Below are positions 7,983 to 14,093 of a stretch of DNA of 20,492 nucleotides, piece by piece. The stretch covers positions 1 through 20,492 of IMG/VR virus record IMGVR_UViG_3300006790_000142; one strand, 5' to 3'. Source of the stretch: a virus. Position 1 is the stretch's first letter; each line of letters opens with the position of its first letter. Under the pieces are notes generated by a model that saw only the letters and a list, made by a program, of their open reading frames with translations, had not been told where the DNA came from and searched no databases. The position numbers were made by a program, and so were the translations under genes.

Positions 7983-8503
7983 GACTTCTCTTCTCTTTCG
8001 ATAGTCGACCAGACCACCATCGATGCTTCCTCTAAGAGGTCAGCCATCGTTGGTGCGTCTTCGAAAGTATTAAGCAATTCACGTAAGCAACGATCTGCAC
8101 CGGCAAGTAACAAGCCACGGCGATCAAGACCATCCGTCAGCTGTCTAACTGCTTGGATGTGAGAGCGGAGTTCCTTTTGCAGGACTGAGATTTTGGTTGC
8201 TGCTGTGGCGTGATCAAGCATCCCAGTAAGGGTCATTTGACGCACGTTGCCAATATCCTCTCGAATAGAATCAATTTCGATCAGAAGGATTTTGCGTAAA
8301 TCCTGCTTAGGGTATTTCTCCTGGATATAAGCAGTGATATCCGAAATAGATCCTTCATACCCTGGACGCATAAAGCGAGCAAACAAGTAAGCTTCGATCT
8401 CACTCGTAGCGTTCTTTGCGTGGTGTAGAAAAGAATCTTTTTGTGTCTTGTCGAGCGACTGAAGCCAGTCAGCAACTGTGTTTTCAGTCGTTGTGTCGAT
8501 CAT
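7979..8503 (-). CDS. Helical hypothetical protein, small-terminase candidate
   Basis: This 174-residue protein is predicted almost entirely helical, and I do not recognise it directly. The N-terminal half (VADWLQSLDKTQKDSFLHHA and the following GSISDITAYIQEKYP) could hold a small DNA-binding helical domain. The C-terminal half (about residues 90-130) looks like a coiled coil suitable for oligomerisation. This layout and the position as the last minus-strand gene before terL fit a small terminase subunit. That is inference from position and shape. Its ATG overlaps the stop of the upstream gene as ATGA (8503-8500), so the two are coupled. Confidence 0.6.
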   Translation of the reverse strand: MIDTTTENTVADWLQSLDKTQKDSFLHHAKNATSEIEAYLFARFMRPGYEGSISDITAYIQEKYPKQDLRKILLIEIDSIREDIGNVRQMTLTGMLDHATAATKISVLQKELRSHIQAVRQLTDGLDRRGLLLAGADRCLRELLNTFEDAPTMADLLEEASMVVWSTIEREEKS

Positions 8504-9453
8504 CCGAAGTAAGCGTTACCGGCCATCACCCGACCCATCGAACGATTGCGTAAGTCGTCCGTAGCCATGGCGTTTGCACGGATCTTAGCGATGTCGCCTT
8601 TAACTTTAGCTTGGTTCCGGGTCAGATCTCCCATGATGTCTTGGTCACCAAGTGCCAAGGAACCAGCAATTCGCTGAGCATTAGAAGCTAAGTTTCCGCG
8701 AATGCTTTGCTCGCCCACAGACAGAGCGTTCCTTACGTTCTGCTGCCCAAGAGCTAAGCGGCTCTGAATATCTTGTTGACCAAGGGCCAAGTTACCTTCA
8801 GTAGATGCTCGGGTAGCAAGCAAACCGCCAAGAGTATCTGCGTACTTCTGAGCAATGTTTGTCTTAGCTCCTTCCTGCAGAGCCCGCAGACCAATATTGG
8901 TCGTAGCGAGATTCTCAGCTAAACGATTATCTTGGTTCAGCATTGCGCTGCCTGCTTGAGCAGCAAATGCAGGATTAAGAAGCTCTAGCTGAAGTTTTGC
9001 ATTACCGGTCTGTTCAGCAAGACGCTGACCAGCACCAATCATCCCCGACACTTCACCCATCTGAAGTTGTCGAGCGCCACTAGAATCTTTAGCTGCATCA
9101 GCCAAGATAGTCTTCTGACCAGAACTCAGGCCCTCTCCATAGAGGCCCATAGCACCGATATTTGCACCAGACTGATTAGTGAAACGTAAACCAGCCAGTG
9201 TCAGCGGAACATTAGCCGCTGCTGCTTCCGTGCCGTACTTAGCAAAGAAGTCGTAAGGATATTGTTGGTAACCGTACTGACCGCCTCCAGTACCCTGAGG
9301 TGCCTGAGCTTGTTGTTTACCTCCGGAATCCAGAGCGCTGATACCCCCAGCAAGAGCTGATCCAGCAGCGGCACCTCCAGGTCCAGCAATAGCACCACCG
9401 ACAATCGGAGCTGCGACCTTCGCAATGTTCTTAACGCCGTCCCAAAAGCTCAT
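8500..9453 (-). CDS. Virion-like protein with eleven 11-residue repeats
   Basis: This 317-residue protein has a glycine/alanine-rich, membrane-compatible N-terminus (residues 11-40, AKVAAPIVGGAIAGPGGAAA and onward). A Q/G/Y-rich linker follows (45-68), then a long helical C-terminal half. Residues 178-298 divide without gaps into eleven units of exactly 11 residues, most beginning with L. Examples are LALGQQDIQSR, LALGQQNVRNA, LSVGEQSIRGN and LALGDQDIMGD. Hendecads form untwisted or right-handed coiled coils, or amphipathic membrane-binding helices. The ATG is two bases after the upstream stop. A role as an internal or ejected virion protein is likely from neighbours and composition. No family match is claimed. 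Confidence 0.75.
   Translation of the reverse strand: MSFWDGVKNIAKVAAPIVGGAIAGPGGAAAGSALAGGISALDSGGKQQAQAPQGTGGGQYGYQQYPYDFFAKYGTEAAAANVPLTLAGLRFTNQSGANIGAMGLYGEGLSSGQKTILADAAKDSSGARQLQMGEVSGMIGAGQRLAEQTGNAKLQLELLNPAFAAQAGSAMLNQDNRLAENLATTNIGLRALQEGAKTNIAQKYADTLGGLLATRASTEGNLALGQQDIQSRLALGQQNVRNALSVGEQSIRGNLASNAQRIAGSLALGDQDIMGDLTRNQAKVKGDIAKIRANAMATDDLRNRSMGRVMAGNAYFG
8560..8922 (-). repeat. In-frame 33-base-period coding repeat (11 units of 11 residues)
   Basis: The DNA encoding residues 178-298 of the 317-residue protein has a 33-base period because each unit encodes 11 residues. Units 5 and 6 (residues 222-243) are nearest to identical, starting LALGQQ in both. Unit 9 (LALGDQDIMGD) is close to unit 5. 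Outer units are diverged, which suggests an old amplification followed by drift. Confidence 0.7.
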
Positions 9454-9455
9454 GA

Positions 9456-10301
9456 TTAGTTAACCGGTGAACCAGGTTTAAATGCAGTCATGGCCTGCTG
9501 AGTAGGTCCTGCTAAAGCACCCAACACGTTGGCATTAGGAGTAGCAGATAAATATGCTGCTTGTAGCATAGATGAGCCAAGAACAGCGTCACGTTTAATC
9601 TGTTCGTTGGTGACGCTGCGCCAAGCATCAATCACCTGTCGACGGGTAACTTCCCGTCCTTTCTCCATCGCATAGCGTTGGTTGATCGCATTGATCTCTT
9701 TCGTTGCCGCGAGATCTTGATCGATCATCGTCTGGCGACGCTCGGGATCCATCGCATCGCGAAGAATCGAAGCTAAGTCGCCACGGAGATTACCGACTTC
9801 TCCTTGAGCTTGAGAGACTGTGGGCAGAATCTGAGTTGACTCTTCGTCACTAATACCAGGATCAACCGCAGGAATTAGAGGGTTGTCTCCAGGTTCTTCG
9901 TATGCAGGACCCAAACCAGGAGGGTTATCAGACCCCGCACCGTTGGGTTGACTGGTTTGAGTTTCCCCTTGAGCGTTGGGGTAAAGATTACGCAGTGGGT
10001 TACTCAGATAAGGGTTGTCTGCTCCACCAGGAAGAATGCCGCCAATCCTTTCGTCAATCTCTCCATAAAGTTCAGGAGCGACGAGGTTCGCACCGCCTGC
10101 GACAGCAGCACCCAAACCAGCAAGACGTAAGAACTCTCCGAGAAAACGAGCCCCTTTATTACGGCTAGTGCGCATACCTTCAGTAACACTCGGTCGAGTC
10201 CGAGAACGACTAGGAGCCTCTGATTCGTTAACAGTCACGCGTGGAGGAGAGCTGTTAGCTCTGGGATCTCCAGGTGTATCAAATCCAGTGGTAACAGGCA
10301 T
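9456..10301 (-). CDS. Virion-like protein with hydrophobic Gly/Ala segment
   Basis: This is a 281-residue protein of unknown family. Residues 1-50 are basic, Ser/Pro/Arg-rich and probably disordered. Residues 57-74 (LRLAGLGAAVAGGANLVA region) form one short hydrophobic segment. Residues 90-160 are low-complexity and rich in P, G, N and D. Residues 165-245 look like a long helix or coiled coil. This sequence of disordered, membrane-compatible and coiled-coil parts resembles phage internal or ejection proteins by shape only. It sits between two similar genes, with two-base gaps on both sides. Confidence 0.65.
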   Translation of the reverse strand: MPVTTGFDTPGDPRANSSPPRVTVNESEAPSRSRTRPSVTEGMRTSRNKGARFLGEFLRLAGLGAAVAGGANLVAPELYGEIDERIGGILPGGADNPYLSNPLRNLYPNAQGETQTSQPNGAGSDNPPGLGPAYEEPGDNPLIPAVDPGISDEESTQILPTVSQAQGEVGNLRGDLASILRDAMDPERRQTMIDQDLAATKEINAINQRYAMEKGREVTRRQVIDAWRSVTNEQIKRDAVLGSSMLQAAYLSATPNANVLGALAGPTQQAMTAFKPGSPVN

Positions 10302-10303
10302 GA

Positions 10304-10786
10304 TCAGAAACCTCGTGCGACTTCAGTAGCAGAACCTTCACCACCGATAGTGCGGCGGCCCAGGATCTTATCAATGGCAGTATCAATGTTGCCTCCCATA
10401 GCTTGGAGGCCGGTGCCCACGGTGTTGTACATCGAAGGTACAGCTGAATACTGACCTTGGATGTTCGCCATAGCCCGCTCACGCGCACCAGCTTCAGCCA
10501 TGCGTTGTGCAGACTGCTCAGAGAAGAAGCGACTGAGATCCTGGAAATCAATCGGATCACCAGCATCAATGCCGACGCTTCGCAACCTTGCTCGGTTGTA
10601 GTTCTCCTGATTAATCGCTGTAAACAACTGATTAATATCTAACTGAGGAGAAGCGTATCCTTGGTTTGAAACTCCACCAGACTTAGGAGCTTGGTCCTTA
10701 AACAGCTGTGGAATAAGATCAATTAACTTATCTAAAGTCAGTGCTGTTGCGGTGGGGCCAAGCCCTGCAGCCAAAGGTCCAGCCAT
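10304..10786 (-). CDS. Hypothetical virion-region protein
   Basis: This is a 160-residue protein that I do not recognise. It begins MAGPLAAGLGPTATALTLDK, then has a mixed helical centre (FQDLSRFFSEQSAQRMAEAG) and a G/A/T-rich C-terminus. Its ATG overlaps the upstream stop by one base (10786), and its own stop is two bases from the next ATG. It is part of the same co-translated virion-like run and is probably structural. Confidence 0.6.
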   Translation of the reverse strand: MAGPLAAGLGPTATALTLDKLIDLIPQLFKDQAPKSGGVSNQGYASPQLDINQLFTAINQENYNRARLRSVGIDAGDPIDFQDLSRFFSEQSAQRMAEAGARERAMANIQGQYSAVPSMYNTVGTGLQAMGGNIDTAIDKILGRRTIGGEGSATEVARGF

Positions 10787-11019
10787 TACACAGCTCCTGG
10801 TTTATCGTAAGCGGTTCCGCTTAACGGTTTCTTGTTGAATTTTAGTTCATTTCCGTCTGGAGTCATTGGCATCACCACGTCTTTTTGTTGTGCTGATGGT
10901 ATTGCAGCGGTTTGAGGGAAATTAGACGCTAAGTAACGACGTAAAAAGTCGTTAGGACTCATCTGAGGTGCTTCCCTCTTTACATCACGCTCACGAAGTT
11001 GTGCTTGTCTAGTATTCAT
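10786..11019 (-). CDS. Small hypothetical protein in virion operon
   Basis: This 77-residue protein is basic near the N-terminus (TRQAQLRERDVKRE) with a short helix (SPNDFLRRYLASNF) and a probably disordered C-terminus. It has no recognised domain. Start and stop each overlap a neighbouring gene by one base, which supports it being real despite its small size. Confidence 0.6.
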   Translation of the reverse strand: MNTRQAQLRERDVKREAPQMSPNDFLRRYLASNFPQTAAIPSAQQKDVVMPMTPDGNELKFNKKPLSGTAYDKPGAV

Positions 11020-11525
11020 CAGCTCAACTGTTGGAACTGAACAGAGGGAGGAATATTGTTGCTAGAAGGTGCGTTGAGCATTGAGTAGTTAGCACCCAGG
11101 TTCGGGGTGTCATACTCAGCAGGACGCTGTGCAGAAAGCTCGTCCATATGCATATCACTCTGCCCTTCAAGAATCTCTAGAAGCTGCAGCATCTCGTCAA
11201 TGAGTTCAGGATTCTCGCAAACTCGATCGAGTAGCTCGACCAAGACAGGATCCAGAGCCGGGGGATCAGCTTGCTCCACGCGCAAACGCGCTGCCAACTG
11301 ATTACGACCCATCGGATCGTCTACGTCGGGATAAGTGTTAAGTGAGCGGGTAGCTCCGGTGTACATACCGCCTTGCTCAGGCTCAATGCGAGGAGCACGA
11401 CCCTGACTGAATCTACGCAGTACTTGTGCAACCATCGGGGCCGCAGCGGCCTGTTCATCAGGGGTCTCGGGCATAGGAAGCCCCAGCATCCGAGACGCTA
11501 ATGCATAATCTGCCCTAGAAAACAC
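11019..11525 (-). CDS. Hypothetical virion-region protein, GTG start likely
   Basis: This 168-residue protein reads from a GTG at 11525-11523 that lies inside the end of the XRE-type gene (11-base overlap). An ATG at residue 13 (11489) is the alternative start. Residues 90-122 are a leucine/glutamate-rich helix (LVELLDRVCENPELIDEMLQ, then LLEILEG). The C-terminus is rich in N, P, S and Q and likely disordered. I see no known family. Its stop overlaps the next ATG. The helix could mediate oligomerisation. Confidence 0.55.
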   Translation of the reverse strand: MFSRADYALASRMLGLPMPETPDEQAAAAPMVAQVLRRFSQGRAPRIEPEQGGMYTGATRSLNTYPDVDDPMGRNQLAARLRVEQADPPALDPVLVELLDRVCENPELIDEMLQLLEILEGQSDMHMDELSAQRPAEYDTPNLGANYSMLNAPSSNNIPPSVQFQQLS

Positions 11526-11787
11526 CGGAACCTACAGCGACTGATAATTCCATTGTACTCTGTATTTTTAGAACGTCGCCTGGAGTAACTTCTAGCGTCA
11601 GACAGATCTTCTCAAGAACATCAGGAGAAGGAATATACGTAGTATCGCTGCAGATCTTCCGCGTGGTAGTCGGAGATAAAGAAGCCAGCTTGCTTAACGC
11701 GAAAGAAGACAAGTCCTTTTGCGAAAGCAAGCCGTGCAGGTTATTTACCAGATAGCCACTGGCTGTATGTGCTGAGTAGAAAGGCAT
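11515..11787 (-). CDS. XRE/Cro-type helix-turn-helix protein
   Basis: This 90-residue protein has residues about 28-75 matching the Cro/C1 helix-turn-helix layout. An entry helix (SSFALSKLASL) is followed by the turn and recognition helix (SPTTTRKICSDTTYIPS), then the closing helices (PDVLEKICLTLEVTPGDVLK). The pattern 'A-L-x-K-L-A-x-L-S-x-x-T-x-x-K-I...P-S-x-x-x-L-x-K-I-C-x-x-L-x-V-x-P-G-D-V-L' is clear. It should bind DNA as a dimer and regulate transcription. It is unusual in sitting inside a virion/glycan operon. Its start overlaps the methyltransferase stop by one base, and its end overlaps the next gene by 11. Confidence 0.72.
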   Translation of the reverse strand: MPFYSAHTASGYLVNNLHGLLSQKDLSSFALSKLASLSPTTTRKICSDTTYIPSPDVLEKICLTLEVTPGDVLKIQSTMELSVAVGSGVF

Positions 11788-12470
11788 TAGCCAAGTTTTA
11801 GCCCCTCGGAGATATCGACTAATCCTGTGCCACTAAAGTGACCAAACGACGTGAGATCGATCTTAGGAGAAGAGATCAAACGCCAAGAGGGCATCTCGCT
11901 TTGGAAACGGATGTCGTCAAGAAGAAGCCAACGATCTTTTTTCGGGAACTTGATTGTTGTTAACAGACTATAGAACGTCTTCTCGAATACACCGTCTTTA
12001 GGTCCATCGCACATGATGAAATCGGCATTAACAAGAAGTTTGGTAAATCTATTGAATACCTCACTTTTCTTAAGATCTTCTAAGTGCTGCGTAAGTCTCC
12101 CGCTCTCAAAATCGTCTTCTTTTAAGTAAGTAGTCTCGTATTTCTCCCACGGAGTTACATCAAACGTGGTGACCTTGTCGACGTTGGGCGAGTAGTCCAG
12201 CATCACCCGCGCAGATGTTCCGTAGTGCGTTCCAATATCGACCAAGCTGAGAGGTCCGTTCCTGCGGTCGAGATTAAAAACCAGACCAGCAAGAATCCGA
12301 TAGTGGTCACCAGGGAAAGCGTTAGCAAAAGGGTTATCGCAATTAATACGGCATTTTGAAGCAGTCGAAACACTGTCAAGAACATAGTCCCAGCTATCGA
12401 AGTTCTGAGCCGCCGCGTCGTCGTCAGTCGACCAGCACTCGCTTGGGATCCTGTGGCGAACAGCTTTCAT
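11787..12470 (-). CDS. Class I SAM-dependent methyltransferase
   Basis: This 227-residue protein has SAM-binding motif I, VDIGTHYGTSA (residues 77-87), followed by the acidic end of beta-2 (TTFDVTPWEKY, 101-111). Later come ADFIMCDGPKDG and LLLDDIRFQSE, the post-I acidic positions of the Methyltransf_24/FkbM-like groups. Those families often O-methylate sugars or small molecules. The start ATG is two bases after the GT2 stop, so it is co-translated with a glycosyltransferase. This suggests methylation of a glycan, by inference. There is no DNA-methylase catalytic motif (DPPY/PC). Confidence 0.75.
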   Translation of the reverse strand: MKAVRHRIPSECWSTDDDAAAQNFDSWDYVLDSVSTASKCRINCDNPFANAFPGDHYRILAGLVFNLDRRNGPLSLVDIGTHYGTSARVMLDYSPNVDKVTTFDVTPWEKYETTYLKEDDFESGRLTQHLEDLKKSEVFNRFTKLLVNADFIMCDGPKDGVFEKTFYSLLTTIKFPKKDRWLLLDDIRFQSEMPSWRLISSPKIDLTSFGHFSGTGLVDISEGLKLG

Positions 12471-12472
12471 GA

Positions 12473-13243
12473 TTAGAAACCGAGGTGTTTAGAGCGGACG
12501 AAGCCTAAGTCGTAAGTCGTGAAACTTACGGGCATATCCGGCAAGTTAAAAGGAGTCTTATTGGTCACGCCATCAACATGCGCTTGCCAGGCTTCGTTCC
12601 ACTTGAGATGAAGATAACGCTTGTTCATCTCGTGTGCTCTGTGTACACCTTGAGCAATAGCCGGTTCAGACCTCCAGGTCTGTGAACCATCCGAATAGTC
12701 GTTTTTCTTGGTTCCGTGGTAGTAACCGTGGTCCAGACTAAGAACACGTTTCACATCGTCATGTATGAAGCGCATACCGTAATCCATATCCTCGCAATAG
12801 CCAGGGTATAGGTTTTCATCAAATAGACCGTAACGTTCAACCATCCAGTCTTTAAGGAGAAAGATATCCCAACCACCGCCGTTGCCGTGGACGATACCTA
12901 CCTCTTTATCCTGAGCTTTCTCATTCATCTCCTTCAGGAACCCTGATTCGAACTGAACGTCGTGGTTAGCGATGACCCAGTAAGGAGCTTTCATAAAGCT
13001 CTTGATAATCAAGTTCCATGCGCCACTACACCCGACATTCGCAGGCAGGTGACAGACGTGGACGTTCTCGACGTACTTATTAGGGATCTCCTTAAGCAAG
13101 TCGACCTGATCGTCGATCTGCCCTCTTCCGTTGTTATTGAACACAACAAAGTGCTCAACAGGGTAATCGATGCTCATGAAGAGCCGATGCAGCCAAAAAG
13201 GAGTATTTACGATCGCAGTCCCGATAACAGGGATTTTATTCAT
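12473..13243 (-). CDS. GT2-family glycosyltransferase
   Basis: This 256-residue GT-A inverting glycosyltransferase resembles the rhamnosyltransferase-like branch of GT2. Residues 5-12 form the first strand (PVIGTAIV). HLPANVGCSGAWN (65-77) is the conserved 'N-x-G-x-x-G/A-x-N' nucleotide-sugar loop. NHDVQF (93-98) occupies the DxD position. YCEDMDYGMR (149-158) is the ED catalytic-base motif. No membrane segment is visible, so it is probably cytoplasmic. It leads the methyltransferase and XRE genes in a tight run. A 7-bp inverted repeat lies just upstream of its ATG. Confidence 0.85.
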   Translation of the reverse strand: MNKIPVIGTAIVNTPFWLHRLFMSIDYPVEHFVVFNNNGRGQIDDQVDLLKEIPNKYVENVHVCHLPANVGCSGAWNLIIKSFMKAPYWVIANHDVQFESGFLKEMNEKAQDKEVGIVHGNGGGWDIFLLKDWMVERYGLFDENLYPGYCEDMDYGMRFIHDDVKRVLSLDHGYYHGTKKNDYSDGSQTWRSEPAIAQGVHRAHEMNKRYLHLKWNEAWQAHVDGVTNKTPFNLPDMPVSFTTYDLGFVRSKHLGF

Positions 13244-13248
13244 CGCCA

Positions 13249-13271
13249 GTTAGCAATAGCAGTATGCTAAC
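13249..13271. promoter_or_regulatory. 7-bp inverted repeat upstream of GT2 start
   Basis: GTTAGCA (13249-13255) and TGCTAAC (13265-13271) are perfect inverted copies with a nine-base loop. The repeat overlaps the stop of the upstream small gene and ends five bases before the GT2 ATG (13243, minus). No T-run follows. It could be an operator or an mRNA hairpin. Confidence 0.4.
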
Positions 13272-13494
13272 ACAAATCTAAGTTTTTACCATCCGAATCA
13301 ATCTGAGACTGAAGGTGTCTGTAGAACGCACCTCTCTTGGGTTTAAAGGTGCGATCAGGCTTCTTTGGTTGAGGCTCTCGTGGCCCTCTCTTGTACACCT
13401 TGCGTCCCCAGTCATCTAAATAATACAAGCCTCCTTTCTCCCCACGGAGCCATTCCCTTTCCCACTTGCTCTCAGGCACGTCTCTGTCTGTCAT
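13267..13494 (-). CDS. Small basic hypothetical protein
   Basis: I choose the ATG at 13494, giving 75 residues. It lies seven bases after the upstream stop, whereas the longer start at 13545 would overlap the upstream gene by 44 bases. The protein is rich in W, R, K and P (WEREWLRGEKGGLYYLDDWG, then a KRGPREPQPKKPDRTFKPKR segment). It looks like a small nucleic-acid-binding or unstructured protein, but no family is recognised. Confidence 0.5.
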   Translation of the reverse strand: MTDRDVPESKWEREWLRGEKGGLYYLDDWGRKVYKRGPREPQPKKPDRTFKPKRGAFYRHLQSQIDSDGKNLDLC

Positions 13495-13501
13495 GGTTTT
13501 A

Positions 13502-13894
13502 TCAGATACTAATATGCTTCCAGCGTCGTCCTGTATCGATCTCATAGATTGTGTGGTAAGTCACACCATACTCACTAGCGATATACATTCTCTTCCTGCC
13601 TTCCTTAAGCAGGGTTTTAATTCTGATGACATCATCCTCAGTGAGCCTAGCGTTACAGTTTCCGCTACCTCTAGTCTTCTCAGACGTGAACATCTGAGGG
13701 AGATTCTTCTTGCACTCCTTACAGACGTGGTTATCCCCTTTACGAGTGTTCTGGGAGTAACGAAGCAGTCTGACTCCACATCCACTGCAGGTCAGCTCTA
13801 ACTTTCGCTTTCCAAAAACAATTCCAGCGTTGTGCATCTCCCAACGCTTATCTGCTGCTTCTTTGGCTTTGCTGGGTTTGTCGAAGTTTTTCAT
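13502..13894 (-). CDS. Zinc-ribbon plus helix-turn-helix DNA-binding protein
   Basis: This 130-residue protein has an N-terminal basic segment (KPSKAKEAADKRW). A likely zinc ribbon follows with CxxC pairs C36/C39 and C58/C61, 18 residues apart. A C-terminal helix-turn-helix spans residues 84-125 (LTEDDVIRIKTLLKEG, IASEYGVTYHTIYEI, GRRWKHI). The C-terminal block is the DNA-binding part seen at the end of many phage HNH and homing-type endonucleases. The H-N-H nuclease residues are absent here, so it is more likely a regulator or a nuclease remnant. It starts 11 bases downstream of the tRNA 3' end and may be co-transcribed with it. Confidence 0.65.
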   Translation of the reverse strand: MKNFDKPSKAKEAADKRWEMHNAGIVFGKRKLELTCSGCGVRLLRYSQNTRKGDNHVCKECKKNLPQMFTSEKTRGSGNCNARLTEDDVIRIKTLLKEGRKRMYIASEYGVTYHTIYEIDTGRRWKHISI

Positions 13895-13905
13895 AAAAAG
13901 AAAGT

Positions 13906-13982
13906 TGGTACCCGCTGTCGGATTCGAACCGACACTGGACGAGGCTTAAACTCGGCGTCTCTGCCAATTGGACTAAGCGGGC
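13906..13982 (-). tRNA. tRNA with anticodon UAA, short variable arm
   Basis: The minus strand folds as a full cloverleaf. The acceptor arms are GCCCGCT and AGCGGGT, with discriminator A and encoded CCA. The D-arm stem is GTCC/AGAC. The anticodon arm is CCGAG-TTTAAGC-CTCGT. The variable region is five bases (CCAGT), and the T-arm is GTCGG-TTCGAAT-CCGAC. The anticodon at loop positions 3-5 is TAA, which would read UUA (leucine). Two stem ends are mismatched (the inner pair of the D stem and the outer pair of the anticodon stem). The short variable arm is class I, whereas leucine tRNAs normally have a long variable arm. The amino acid identity is therefore not certain. Confidence 0.88.
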
Positions 13983-14011
13983 TTGTTAGAGGGATGACCA
14001 CAGAAGGAATC

Positions 14012-14064
14012 TAGTGCGCTCGGCAGGCACTAAGAGCCAAATGGCAAACAGTTCAAATACTGTT
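14012..14064. promoter_or_regulatory. Three tandem small hairpins in divergent gap
   Basis: Between the tRNA and the plus-strand methyltransferase lie three consecutive inverted repeats. TAGTGC/GCACTA spans 14012-14032 with a nine-base loop. GCC/GGC spans 14036-14045. AACAGT/ACTGTT spans 14047-14064 with a six-base loop. Together with the promoter-like element at 14060-14083 they fill most of the gap. They could be operators or a structured RNA. I see no complete tRNA fold. Confidence 0.35.
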
Positions 14065-14083
14065 ACTATGCTGATGCTCAGAA
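14060..14083 (+). promoter_or_regulatory. Promoter-like element, copy 1 of 2
   Basis: The core CTGTTACTATGCTGAT (14060-14075) and the next eight bases match 20347-20370 at 20 of 24 positions, and all four differences are transitions. In plus orientation it contains TACTAT/TATGCT as possible -10 sequences, 19-28 bases before the GTG of the methyltransferase. In minus orientation it lies about 80 bases before the tRNA. I cannot tell the working orientation. Confidence 0.4.
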
Positions 14084-14093
14084 AATCTTAAAA

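Noticed and set aside
13906-13982. tRNA as a phage attachment site
   Set aside because: No integrase or excisionase is seen in the window, and no duplicated tRNA end was found.
14012-14075. Possible second tRNA: three tandem hairpins, the last with a TTCAAAT loop like a T-arm
   Set aside because: The T-arm-like stem does not close around a seven-base loop, the middle hairpin has only three pairs and no anticodon loop, and the flanks do not form an acceptor stem.
14041-14091. 15-codon ORF starting ATGGCAAACAG before the methyltransferase
   Set aside because: No ribosome site, and it is wholly within the hairpin and promoter-like region. A leader peptide cannot be excluded but has no support.
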